DNA from: Tiamatella sp964451715
GTDB taxonomy: Archaea; Thermoproteota; Thermoprotei_A; Sulfolobales; Acidilobaceae
DNA length: 34,451 bases
NCBI GenBank assembly: GCA_964451715.1
Contig: CAYVIZ010000009.1
Coordinates: 1 to 34,451, forward strand
Reading direction: 5' to 3'
Shown here: in pieces, positions 1 to 7,239 of the stretch
Position numbering within the stretch: the first letter of the stretch is position 1
Layout of the letters: the number at the start of each line of letters is the position of its first letter
The notes under the pieces: model-generated
Seen by the model: the letters and a program-made list of their open reading frames with translations, nothing else
The model's database searches: none
Told to the model about the DNA's origin: nothing
Position numbers and translations under genes: made by a program

Positions 1-990
1 TCTATAGATCCTCTACCAGCTATAATAGCAGGTACACTTGTGGTTATAGTATTGGCTGGTTCCCTTATACAATTTACCGATTCACTGAGAATGGCTAGTC
101 TGCATGCTCCACAAATAGATACATCGGGATTGTCTCCCTTTGTGATAAATGGTAGTGTAATAGTACCTTTGAATAACGCGTGGAAGAACGCTCTCAAGTA
201 TATAAACGAGTCAACACCTAAGAACTCGCTCATAGTGACTTGGTGGGACTACGGTTACTGGGTAACAGTGAACACTGGTCGCCGTACTTTGGCCGATGGA
301 GCAACATTGAATGAGACACAAATAAGGCTCCTAGCTAGAATACTCACGGGAACGGAAGGAGAAGCATCAGCGCTACTCTACAAGATAGGGGCAAAACCCA
401 ATGAAACCTATATACTAGCCTATGAGGTTTTCTATTTCTTCAAGAACAACAATACACTGATAGTGCTTCCTGCATACAATATGCCGTCCAGTAATGTGGA
501 AGAGGCGATCTATAGGCAAAAAGGCTACTATGTAATAAGCCACGGACAGGCCGATTGGGCTAAGAGTTTCCAAATGCTTAGGATAGGTAGAAGAGTAAAC
601 CCCGACCCCACTCTTACACCATATGACACGAATTACAGTAGCATATATAATGCATGGAAGAATTTCCCGGGACTAGTTGGTATGCCCATTAGTACTGTGG
701 ACAAGGTGAGAAACACTCTTATCTATAAGCTGATGATAGATGGGGCTTATTCTCTAATAGACCACAGGTACGGCTGTAATGATCCTCTAATGGAGAACAT
801 TACAAACATACAGTTCGTCGTAAGGGCTATGGGATCCAGTTTCGCGGGGCAAAGCTTTGTAACTATACCTAAACCGGCTATCCTACAGGGTTTTGTACCC
901 GAGAAAGTATTTGTAGGGTGCCCATATATTACATCAGATCATACGCAGGCCACGGGAGTGATGATAATCTTGTACAAGTGGACAGGATAG
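1..990 (+). CDS. aglB: Oligosaccharyltransferase AglB/STT3, C-terminal part (5' truncated by window edge)
   Basis: This is the C-terminal soluble part of the membrane oligosaccharyltransferase that moves the lipid-linked glycan onto Asn of N-glycosylation sequons outside the cell. The reading frame is open from base 1, so the start and the many membrane segments lie upstream. The first residues are still hydrophobic, like the end of the last membrane helix. The family hallmark WWDYG, which contacts the +2 Ser/Thr of the sequon, is read at 241-255 within WWDYGYW, followed by DGAT as in other archaeal STT3 proteins. The protein carries several NxS/T sites of its own. The 329 residues seen end in a TAG at 988-990, 27 bases before the next gene. 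A family GT2 protein of the dolichyl-phosphate sugar type sits at the other window end, but there is no direct link between the two. Confidence 0.93.
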   Translation, partial: SIDPLPAIIAGTLVVIVLAGSLIQFTDSLRMASLHAPQIDTSGLSPFVINGSVIVPLNNAWKNALKYINESTPKNSLIVTWWDYGYWVTVNTGRRTLADGATLNETQIRLLARILTGTEGEASALLYKIGAKPNETYILAYEVFYFFKNNNTLIVLPAYNMPSSNVEEAIYRQKGYYVISHGQADWAKSFQMLRIGRRVNPDPTLTPYDTNYSSIYNAWKNFPGLVGMPISTVDKVRNTLIYKLMIDGAYSLIDHRYGCNDPLMENITNIQFVVRAMGSSFAGQSFVTIPKPAILQGFVPEKVFVGCPYITSDHTQATGVMIILYKWTG

Positions 991-1017
991 AATTCCCTGG
1001 GTTAAGGTGTCTAAATA

Positions 1018-1536
1018 GTGTACAAAGAAGCCCAGAGGAAGCTTTATAATATTATTTCAACTCTAAGAAGGATACAGATAAAGACCAGGCTCCACATCTC
1101 GCGTATAGAGAAGAAGCTGGATTCCAAGAGGCTTTCTAGAGAAGAAAGAGCAATCCTATTAAATACCGTACGAACTCTATATAAACTGGACTTCATTATA
1201 GAATGGATCATAATTAGATCCGAGACAATGCTTGTATCAAGTATTTTTAATAAAGACGATGTTAGAATGCTAAAAGAAGTCATTAGTATAGTACACGGCT
1301 TTTCAGGTGAAATAGAGCCTGATATATCGGCGTCTCTGCTAGAGATAAGTAATATGATGTCGAACTTAGAGCTCTCCTTGGGTTCTATGAGTATAAATGA
1401 ACTTGAACGAATACAGCAAGAGACGTCAGAGCCGCCTCTACGTGTTAGGGATGAGGTAAACGGGATACTGAACACGGCATCAGAGTATGCAGATAACAAG
1501 ATAAAAGGCTTAATAGAGAAAATATACGAGGGATGA
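1018..1536 (+). CDS. Probable CdvB/ESCRT-III-like (Snf7-fold) protein
   Basis: This is a 172-residue, almost entirely helical protein that starts with GTG, with an AAGGTG ribosome site about 10 bases upstream. The arrangement looks like the crenarchaeal CdvB core: a basic N-terminal helix pair (about 1-65), a central helix with an LET-like segment (SETML, about 69-73), an acidic linker and a helix with the signature GEIEPDISASLLEIS, comparable to the SGxxPExxxxL segment of CdvB paralogues. ESCRT-III proteins form membrane-remodelling filaments in cell division and vesicle release. I do not see a C-terminal MIM2 or winged helix, so it would be a short paralogue rather than CdvB itself. It overlaps the next gene by 4 bases (ATGA) and follows aglB closely, which suggests co-transcription. 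The family call rests on pattern only. A generic coiled-coil protein remains possible. Confidence 0.5.
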   Translation: MYKEAQRKLYNIISTLRRIQIKTRLHISRIEKKLDSKRLSREERAILLNTVRTLYKLDFIIEWIIIRSETMLVSSIFNKDDVRMLKEVISIVHGFSGEIEPDISASLLEISNMMSNLELSLGSMSINELERIQQETSEPPLRVRDEVNGILNTASEYADNKIKGLIEKIYEG

Positions 1537-1871
1537 ATAGTTTGCGCGACGAAGACCTAAGGGAAAGGTTATTACGTATGATGGATACAGTTAGAAGCAA
1601 CTGGGTTCTATCAGCATTTTATTCAGACAATGAAGTCGACATTATAGTAAACGCGTTATATAATAGATGGGAGGAAGCTGGTAGAAAAGGAATGCCTCTA
1701 GACTATGCGTCTACCAGTGAGCTAATGATACTTAATAAGAAGGCTTCTCATTATTTTTCAATGAACGAGAATACTGCTAGAGCCTTAGTGTTGAGTAGAA
1801 TGCAAGGCGTGGGAACCCATAGCGGAAAGGAGAGAAGCGTGTTTTCAAAGCTTTTCCGAAGAAAAGACTAA
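1533..1871 (+). CDS. Small helical protein of unknown function, coupled to the ESCRT-III-like gene
   Basis: A 112-residue product I do not recognise. It starts at an ATG that overlaps the stop of the gene before it (ATGA at 1533-1536), a classic sign of translational coupling. The sequence is predicted to be mostly helical, with no cysteine motif, no signal peptide and no membrane segment. The C-terminal 20 residues are strongly basic (FSKLFRRKD end), which could contact nucleic acid or the acidic membrane face. Because it is coupled to a probable ESCRT-III paralogue, a role as its partner is a reasonable but unproven guess. Confidence 0.7.
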   Translation: MNSLRDEDLRERLLRMMDTVRSNWVLSAFYSDNEVDIIVNALYNRWEEAGRKGMPLDYASTSELMILNKKASHYFSMNENTARALVLSRMQGVGTHSGKERSVFSKLFRRKD

Positions 1872-1924
1872 CACTATGAATTATATACAAGGACCTAAAG
1901 GTTTTATCCTAATAGTTGTTTTGC

Positions 1925-3253
1925 TCATGTTTGTTTTTTCTTGGCTTTAGGTGAAATAACCTTTCTGGCAGGATGTATGTAGTCCTTAGGGGCTTTATTG
2001 AATGCCTCCAAGTACTTTCTAAGAACTCTGGGTATAGTTATAGTGCCGTCCTCATTCTGAAAGTTTTCGAGTATAGCCGTTATTGTCCGCGTCGAAGCCA
2101 TTGCAGTACTGTTCAACGTGTGAACATAGCTTCTCTCCATTCCTTTTCTCCGTATAAGCCTTATGGATAACCTATAGGACTGCCAATCAGTGCAATTACT
2201 CGCACTAACCATCTCTCTATACCTACCTTGGGCTGGCATCCATGCTTCAAGGTCGTATTTCTTTATAGCACATGCCCCTAGATCACCGGATGCTATGTTT
2301 ATCACCCTGTAAGGTATACCGAGTCCTTGGAAAATTTCCTCAGCATTACTTATCAATTCCTCATGAATTAATCTGCTTTCCTCCGGTAAAGAGTATACAA
2401 ACTGTTCTACCTTATGGAACTGATGAACTCTAAATATGCCCTTCATATCTCTGTTACCCGCACCCGCTTCCTTACGGAAGCATGGACTTATACCAACAAG
2501 CTTCAAGGGCAACTCGTCATCATAGAGCTCCTCACCAGAATAAAGAGCAGCCATAGGATGCTCTGACGTAGCTATGAGGTATAAATCCTCTCCCTCAACT
2601 TTATATATAGCATCTTTGAAGGTCTCCATATCTATTATCTTTGTCATAATGCTTCCCCTTAACATATATGGAGGCAAGACTAGAGAGTAACCCTTAGAAG
2701 TCATGACATCTATGGCATAATTTAGCAATGCTATGTCCAACCATACAAGATCCTCGAAGAGGTAATAGAATCTAGAAGAAGCTACCTCACCGGCCTTCAG
2801 CGTATCACCATGTTTTAGTACATACTCCATCATATCGGCATGGCCCACTGGTTTTTCATCGATGACCTCATAGTCTACTTTAAAACCATAACGGAGTGAT
2901 TGTTCTCTAAAACTATCAAGGTAGCCTCTCCAAACCCTAGGTTTCCCCCAGAAACGTATAGGAATACTGTCCTCCTCTCCTCCCACAGGGACATCTTCGT
3001 CCACTATATTGGGCAAGCTATAGATCAGCTCGTTACGTCTTCTTTCAATAGAATCAAGTTTTTCCTCGTATATCGATATCTCCTTGGAAAGCTTCCTAGC
3101 CTCTTCTATGAGCCTACGCTTCTCTTCAGGATCTTTCACGGTTTTAAGTAATCGGCTTAACTTGTTATGCCTGCTCCTCATCCTGTTTACATTGGTGAGT
3201 AGCTCTCTCCACTCCTTATCAGCCTCATACGCTTTTACAGCAAGAGAGGGATC
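1925..3253 (-). CDS. serS: Seryl-tRNA synthetase (5' end lost in assembly gap)
   Basis: Class II synthetase that charges tRNA-Ser. The visible part holds the rest of the N-terminal coiled-coil arm that grips the long variable arm of tRNA-Ser (around NRMRSRHNKLSRLL), then the catalytic core. Motif 2 is seen as CFRKEAGAGNRDMKG followed by RVHQFHKVE, the ATSEH segment recognises serine, and motif 3 is STRTITAILENFQ. The first visible residues (DPSLAVKAYEADKEW) match about position 28 of usual SerS proteins, so 25-30 residues are missing in the N run. It is the ordinary (bacterial/eukaryal-like) form, not the rare SerS2 of some methanogens. The C-terminus is basic (PKAKKKQT). It lies last in a minus-strand group that starts with the CinA-like gene. 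Confidence 0.95.
   Translation of the reverse strand, partial: DPSLAVKAYEADKEWRELLTNVNRMRSRHNKLSRLLKTVKDPEEKRRLIEEARKLSKEISIYEEKLDSIERRRNELIYSLPNIVDEDVPVGGEEDSIPIRFWGKPRVWRGYLDSFREQSLRYGFKVDYEVIDEKPVGHADMMEYVLKHGDTLKAGEVASSRFYYLFEDLVWLDIALLNYAIDVMTSKGYSLVLPPYMLRGSIMTKIIDMETFKDAIYKVEGEDLYLIATSEHPMAALYSGEELYDDELPLKLVGISPCFRKEAGAGNRDMKGIFRVHQFHKVEQFVYSLPEESRLIHEELISNAEEIFQGLGIPYRVINIASGDLGACAIKKYDLEAWMPAQGRYREMVSASNCTDWQSYRLSIRLIRRKGMERSYVHTLNSTAMASTRTITAILENFQNEDGTITIPRVLRKYLEAFNKAPKDYIHPARKVISPKAKKKQT
1930..1939 (+). terminator. T-rich stretch, possible terminator of the aglB gene group
   Basis: TTTGTTTTTT lies about 60 bases after the last plus-strand stop at 1871, preceded by another TTGTTTT at 1916-1922. 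Crenarchaeal transcripts commonly end in U-rich stretches without a hairpin. It falls inside the 3' end of serS on the other strand, where Lys codons also explain the T run, so the call is weak. Confidence 0.3.
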
Positions 3254-3353
3254 NNNNNNNNNNNNNNNNNNNNNNNNNNNNNNNNNNNNNNNNNNNNNNN
3301 NNNNNNNNNNNNNNNNNNNNNNNNNNNNNNNNNNNNNNNNNNNNNNNNNNNNN
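3254..3353. other. Assembly gap (100 N) between serS and a MIP18-like gene
   Basis: Exactly 100 N, the usual placeholder for a gap of unknown size. The frame happens to stay open across it, so a naive reading gives one 602-residue fusion protein. The two sides belong to unrelated, normally separate families, and each is missing only its expected short end, so two genes are meant. Confidence 0.97.
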
Positions 3354-3733
3354 TGGTTCATTCTTTTCTTCCATTCTTCTACAACGTCGTATCCATACAT
3401 TGCTTTCAACATTTCTCGGCCTTCAGGGGTCACCTTATCAGGAGTCCATGGAGGATCCCATACTATTTCAATGTCAACTTTCTTGTCTTTCAATTCAGGT
3501 ACATTATCCCTCAAAGCTTCCTCTACATAGTTTACAATGAGCCCTGCTACAGGGCATCCTACCGCGGTCATGGTCATTGCTATGTAGACATTGCCTTCAT
3601 CGTCTATTTTTAACTCATATATCAGCCCAAGGTTCCAAACATCTACGGGTATTTCCGGGTCGTACACTTCTTTTAGCACATTTATTATTTTCTCTCTCAA
3701 CTCTTCCTTCTCTTTATCTGTTAGAGGCATCAT
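3354..3733 (-). CDS. MIP18/DUF59 family iron-sulfur assembly protein (SufT/PaaD-like), 3' end in gap
   Basis: Small single-domain protein of the MIP18 (DUF59) family that takes part in Fe-S cluster delivery. The signature DPEIPVDVWNLGLIY spans about residues 25-39, the reactive cysteine sits in TAVGCP (Cys60), and the typical VWDPPWTPDK follows at about 90. About 126 residues are visible. Relatives end near here, so only a few residues and the stop should be missing. Two adjacent ATG codons open the gene (3733 and 3730), and an AAGGTG site lies upstream, fitting the second ATG slightly better. It is co-directional with serS and the CinA-like gene. Confidence 0.88.
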
Positions 3734-3779
3734 TGTGCACCTTATTCACAAGAATAGTAGAGGGACAGTTTATAATTCT

Positions 3780-3986
3780 TCAATAATTACCATTTTTCAT
3801 CCTACGTACTACAATATAGAAGGACATTATTGGTGCTATTGTCACTATAATCAAGCCAGCTATTACCACGATATTCACGTTCTCTTCTCCCAGATAAAAA
3901 CCGGCTAGCGCTACAGTTATCCCTAGAACTACTAGTTTTAGGGTAAGATAGAATTGATCTTTAAATAGACCTACCTTTTTCGACAA
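3780..3986 (-). CDS. Small two-helix membrane protein, unknown function
   Basis: About 68 residues with two hydrophobic segments (roughly FYLTLKLVVLGITVALAGFY and VNIVVIAGLIIVTIAPIMSF) joined by a short acidic loop and ending in a basic tail (VVRRMKNGNY). I choose the TTG at 3986 because AGGTGG lies five bases before it. An in-frame GTG at 3995 falls inside that ribosome site. The start overlaps the end of the CinA-like gene by about 26 bases, so the two are probably co-translated. No family is recognised. Confidence 0.65.
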   Translation of the reverse strand: MSKKVGLFKDQFYLTLKLVVLGITVALAGFYLGEENVNIVVIAGLIIVTIAPIMSFYIVVRRMKNGNY

Positions 3987-4761
3987 TGGTTCCACCTAGA
4001 GATTTTGCCTTCTCTTCTATCGCACTTAGCATGCGTGATGCTTTCTCGTTGATACCTTTATCGTCCAATCCTGATACTAGGATTCTTATATCCAATAAAG
4101 GACTACGGGTTTCATGGCCTTTAGGATGTGATTTCAGATATACGTCAGGGTTTCTTCTAGAGAGGTCATTTATGAATGGAGCCAACTCGGATTCAGGTAC
4201 TCCCTTTACAACTATGAAGTATTCAGCTATTTTCCTGTCAGGGTTGTATTTTCTCCTTATATATGGTTCAACGTATTGTTCGAATATAGATTTCATCTCC
4301 ACAGGAACACCTGGTAGAACAACAATAGATTTGTCTCCTTCTTCAGCTATGAATCCCGGAGCAGCTCCTACAGGGTTCGGAAGTACTCGAGCACCGGCAG
4401 GTATATAAGCCATTTTTTCTCTCTCCGGAGTCAAAGGAAGTCTCTTCTTAGAATAGAACTCTCTGACCATTATCAAGGCCTTCTCGTTTTTTTCCAGTTG
4501 TCTGTTTAAAGCTTGGGCAACCGCCTCTGAAGTCATATCGTCATAGGTGGGGCCTAGCCCTCCTGTAGTTACTATAAGTTTAGCCTTCTCCAAGCCTCTC
4601 CCTAATTCCTCAACAATATCATCTATAGAATCGGGAACCGTTATTATTCTCTTAACATCAAACCCTAGAAACACGAGTCTTTTCGCCAGCCAAGAAGCGT
4701 TAGTGTTTACTATTCTTCCTATTAGTAGCTCGTTTCCTATGGATAGTATCCATGCATCCAT
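3961..4761 (-). CDS. CinA-like molybdopterin-binding-fold protein (NMN deamidase-related)
   Basis: A 266-residue archaeal member of the CinA N-terminal family (MoCF-biosynthesis fold). Family hallmarks are GNELLIGRIVNTNA near the N-terminus, the nucleotide-binding TTGGLGPTYDD at about residues 65-75, and VLPGVPVEMKSIF at about 149. Bacterial relatives recycle pyridine nucleotides (NMN deamidase, ADP-ribose pyrophosphatase). The archaeal short form lacks the separate C-terminal deamidase domain, so its substrate is uncertain. It starts with ATG and leads the minus-strand group that includes the MIP18-like protein and serS. An AT-rich TTTTTAAC about 40 bases upstream could be its TATA box. Confidence 0.85.
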   Translation of the reverse strand: MDAWILSIGNELLIGRIVNTNASWLAKRLVFLGFDVKRIITVPDSIDDIVEELGRGLEKAKLIVTTGGLGPTYDDMTSEAVAQALNRQLEKNEKALIMVREFYSKKRLPLTPEREKMAYIPAGARVLPNPVGAAPGFIAEEGDKSIVVLPGVPVEMKSIFEQYVEPYIRRKYNPDRKIAEYFIVVKGVPESELAPFINDLSRRNPDVYLKSHPKGHETRSPLLDIRILVSGLDDKGINEKASRMLSAIEEKAKSLGGTIVEKGRSI

Positions 4762-4798
4762 TTATATCGCCCACAATTATCAATTTCATACTTAGATC

Positions 4799-4806
4799 GT
4801 TAAAAA
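4799..4806 (-). promoter_or_regulatory. Possible TATA box of the CinA-like gene
   Basis: Read on the minus strand this is TTTTTAAC, about 40 bases before the ATG at 4761. That would place transcription start close to the start codon. Only the AT-rich composition and distance support it. Confidence 0.3.
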
Positions 4807-4854
4807 TTCCTAAGGGGCTAACCAGAAGAGAATTAATAGGGAATATATGAAGTT

Positions 4855-4900
4855 CTGGTCCTCATCCCGTAAAGGGCCGCTGCAGGCCCTGTCAGACCAG
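4855..4900. ncRNA. GC-rich double-stem island, candidate structured RNA (strand unknown)
   Basis: In the 182-base space between glyA and the CinA-like gene, a GC-rich patch forms two perfect nested stems: CTGGTC (4855-4860) with GACCAG (4895-4900), and AGGGCC (4873-4878) with GGCCCT (4885-4890) around a 6-base loop. The internal loop is asymmetric (12 against 4 bases). On the minus strand it presents CTGA on one side and GGGATGAG on the other, strings like those of L7Ae-binding kink-turns. TATA-like sequences flank it on both sides (AATATAT near 4842, TATATAA on the minus strand at 4911-4917). In an AT-rich hyperthermophile such islands are often RNA genes. No RNA family is recognised, and a terminator is the simple alternative. 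Confidence 0.4.
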
Positions 4901-4943
4901 TCGGCGCGCGTTATATAGGTATACCCGTTTACGTTATTTAATA

Positions 4944-6242
4944 TTACTGTAAAAGGTCTAATACGCTCCTGTATTTGTGTTCTATTCTACTGTCTAGCGA
5001 GTATTTTACCTCTATGAAGTTTGAACGGAACTCCTTAACTCTCACGGCGACTTCCTCGGGATCCTTGTTCTTTATCAACAGGTCTTCGAAGAACGAAGCT
5101 ATTATGTCCATCTCTTCCTCCTTCATCCCGAACCTAGTCATTTCCTGTACTCCCAGTCTTAGCCCGCTAGGATCTTTTATAGCGTCAGGCGGATCATAGG
5201 GTAACAGGTTCTTATTTGTTATTATATTAGCTTCTTGAAGAAGTTTAGCGACTTTGTTGCCTCCTCCTTCCTTGCGCACATCTAATAGAACTTGGTGGCT
5301 CTGTGTATAACCTAGGTGTTCTCCTAGTACTTTAAACCCTCTAGACGCTAATGCTTCAGCCAGTTTTTTCGCGTTTAGCGATATCTGTCTTGCATAAGCT
5401 TCCCCGTAGAGCTTCATTTCAATTGCTGTCACAAGTAATGCCGGTATATGATGTAAATGATGGTTGCTTAAGAAGTACGGGAATATAGTCTTGTATATAG
5501 ATTTGAACAATCTCTCATCGTCTTTTACTCCATAGAAGCCTCCTTGAGGGCCTGGAAACGTTTTATGTGTAGATGCTGTTATTATGTCTGCACCGTGGTC
5601 TAGAGGGTTTCTCCATACACCTCCAACAATGAGGCCCAGCACGTGGGCAGCATCGTATACTACTTTGGCACCCACAGTTTTAGCGGCATCAGCTATTTCT
5701 TTTACTGGATGAGGGAACAGGTAAACACTTCCTCCCAGGACAATAAATCTGGGTTTTACTTCTTCTATCATTTTAACGGCCTTATCAGTGTCAACATTCA
5801 TGTTATCTGGATCGTAAGGCATTTCCGCCTGTTTTATGCCTAGAGCCCCTAAGGTACCAAATTTTGTGTGGCTCACATGAGCGCCTGCCTGTACAGGGGC
5901 TATGAGCGCGTTATCCCCCGGACTACCTAGAATCCTGAATATTCCGGCATTGGAGATGGTGCCGCTTGTAGGCCTAACATCTGCATGTGAAGCATTAACC
6001 AGTTCAGCCATTGTTTTATTAGCCATCTCCTCAAGCCTGTCTATATATATTGTGCCCTCATAGTATCTCTTACCCGGCTTTCCCTCAGCGTATCGGTGTT
6101 CAAAATCACTTGTATACGCCAGCCAAGCGGTTCTACTCATAACGTTCTCGCTAGCAATTAGATTCACGGTTTCCCGTAATCTCCATATGTTGTGTTTTTC
6201 TATGATTTCAAAGATTTCCTGGATTATACTTGTTTCCAACAA
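4944..6242 (-). CDS. glyA: Serine hydroxymethyltransferase
   Basis: PLP enzyme that interconverts serine and glycine while loading one-carbon units on the archaeal pterin carrier. It has 432 residues, the usual length. Visible marks are NLIASEN near residue 30, the RYYEG segment near 59-63 in the substrate region, YDAAHV (Asp197, which holds the PLP nitrogen, and His200), and ASTHKTFPGPQGG with the PLP lysine at 227. The start is TTG, with GGGGAT about six bases before it. No ATG is available near the expected N-terminus. It is transcribed alone, with an island of possible RNA structure downstream. Confidence 0.96.
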   Translation of the reverse strand: MLETSIIQEIFEIIEKHNIWRLRETVNLIASENVMSRTAWLAYTSDFEHRYAEGKPGKRYYEGTIYIDRLEEMANKTMAELVNASHADVRPTSGTISNAGIFRILGSPGDNALIAPVQAGAHVSHTKFGTLGALGIKQAEMPYDPDNMNVDTDKAVKMIEEVKPRFIVLGGSVYLFPHPVKEIADAAKTVGAKVVYDAAHVLGLIVGGVWRNPLDHGADIITASTHKTFPGPQGGFYGVKDDERLFKSIYKTIFPYFLSNHHLHHIPALLVTAIEMKLYGEAYARQISLNAKKLAEALASRGFKVLGEHLGYTQSHQVLLDVRKEGGGNKVAKLLQEANIITNKNLLPYDPPDAIKDPSGLRLGVQEMTRFGMKEEEMDIIASFFEDLLIKNKDPEEVAVRVKEFRSNFIEVKYSLDSRIEHKYRSVLDLLQ

Positions 6243-6516
6243 GGCCTATCCCCGTAATCCTTTCTGGCTTCTGAATAGATAGAATTAATGTAGTAGAGGG
6301 TATTAAGGTTAAAATCGGTAGTGAATTATGTAATGAAGTGGCAGAATAAGGCCCGTGTTTTCCATTATCTGTATACCAGTTGATGAGCATTTGATTCTTG
6401 CTCTTTACGGTATTGATGTCTTAATTGTTATAGTATTTATAGTGTGAAAACCATAGAGTGGATAATACTTACACTTTTCACGGGATTAGATACGGTTAAG
6501 GGGGTGTACGTGTCTG
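6243..6516. other. Divergent intergenic region between glyA and the 6517 gene
   Basis: These 274 bases separate two genes that point away from each other. On the plus side an AT-rich GTATTTATAG around 6431-6441 and the SD-like AAGGGGGTG at 6499-6506 can serve the 6517 gene. On the minus side GGGGAT serves glyA. I see no convincing small gene, RNA gene or repeat here. Confidence 0.5.
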
Positions 6517-6882
6517 GTGAACGAGCTTACGATAACAGTTCAAACCACCTCTCTGATGGGTTTCGCATGTAGGTATGAAGACGAGTTTATACAGGCTGCC
6601 CGTATGGCTGCAGAGTCGCTTAGAAGTATGCATGGAATAACAGCTTTCTTCTCGGTGGAAACAGAGTTTAACGAGCCCTTATACGATAACACGACTAAAG
6701 TACTTGTAAACGGAAAAGAAGTTTGCAATGTGTATCTGTACGAGGAAAAATACCGTGACCCTGATCTCTTGGCGGCCATGATTGTAGAAGAGGCCCTCAG
6801 AATGTTTGGAAGAGAAGAAGCGTATGCACATTACGGCATTAGTTCAAGGAACTATACTTTAGTAGCTGAGACCCCCGTCTAG
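6517..6882 (+). CDS. Unknown 121-residue protein, possible thioredoxin-like fold
   Basis: The product is not recognised. It starts with GTG, with a G-rich AAGGGGGTG about 10 bases upstream. The order of elements (a strand LTITVQTT, a long helix with DEFIQAARMAAESLRSM, a strand AFFSVE, a strand KVLVNGKEV, then a helix DLLAAMIVEEALRMFG) resembles a compact thioredoxin-like domain, where xVxVNGKxV follows the cis-proline site. There is no CxxC: single cysteines sit at MGFACR and KEVCNV, so redox activity of the usual kind is not expected. It stands alone and converges with a zinc finger gene on the other strand. Confidence 0.72.
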   Translation: MNELTITVQTTSLMGFACRYEDEFIQAARMAAESLRSMHGITAFFSVETEFNEPLYDNTTKVLVNGKEVCNVYLYEEKYRDPDLLAAMIVEEALRMFGREEAYAHYGISSRNYTLVAETPV

Positions 6883-6900
6883 AGCTATTATTGTATCCTG

Positions 6901-7137
6901 TTAATGGTACCGTCTCGGCTGTTTTCTAAGCCGTTCTGTAAACCCTTTTGCATGAGCTACTAGGTGAAAGAAGAGGTCTCTCTTACTCGTGAAACTAGGT
7001 TTATGAATATCCAGCCCACATATAGGGCATGCATATGCCTCTGGATACTCTCTTAGAAAAGTTTTGACTATGCTTCCCTCGTATTCTATGATTACTTCTT
7101 TCCATTTAGCCTCTCTGGAAATACGTTTCTGAGACAC
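6901..7137 (-). CDS. Small C2H2-type zinc finger protein
   Basis: A 78-residue basic protein with a single zinc-finger-like motif, CPICGLDIHKPSF then HLVAHAKGF (Cys-x2-Cys, then His-x3-His after a helix). The arms are rich in Lys and Arg. It starts with GTG, with GGGATGA just upstream. Such one-finger proteins in archaea are usually taken as DNA- or RNA-binding factors, but no target is known. It is transcribed away from the nuclease gene at 7240, with which it shares a short divergent promoter region. Confidence 0.75.
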   Translation of the reverse strand: MSQKRISREAKWKEVIIEYEGSIVKTFLREYPEAYACPICGLDIHKPSFTSKRDLFFHLVAHAKGFTERLRKQPRRYH

Positions 7138-7186
7138 TATTCATCCCACACAACCTAGATCTATTGATAGAGTTATTATAATTGGG

Positions 7187-7193
7187 TATAAAT
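7187..7193 (+). promoter_or_regulatory. TATA box of the nuclease-winged helix gene
   Basis: TATAAAT with a G-rich 5' flank (GGG) lies 47 bases before the ATG at 7240, so transcription should begin near 7215. It matches the archaeal TATA consensus well, and the region is otherwise free of genes. Confidence 0.6.
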
Positions 7194-7239
7194 CACTATT
7201 AACAATGGTCACTGAGCTGGTGGGTAGGGTCTGGTCACA

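Noticed and set aside
1044..1499. 151-residue minus-strand open frame opposite the ESCRT-III-like gene
   Set aside because: Ser- and Ile-rich antisense shadow. The plus-strand frame has a ribosome site and coupling to the next gene.
6208..6390. Sixty-residue open frame upstream of glyA on the minus strand
   Set aside because: Low-complexity product without motif that overlaps the glyA start in another frame and has no ribosome site.
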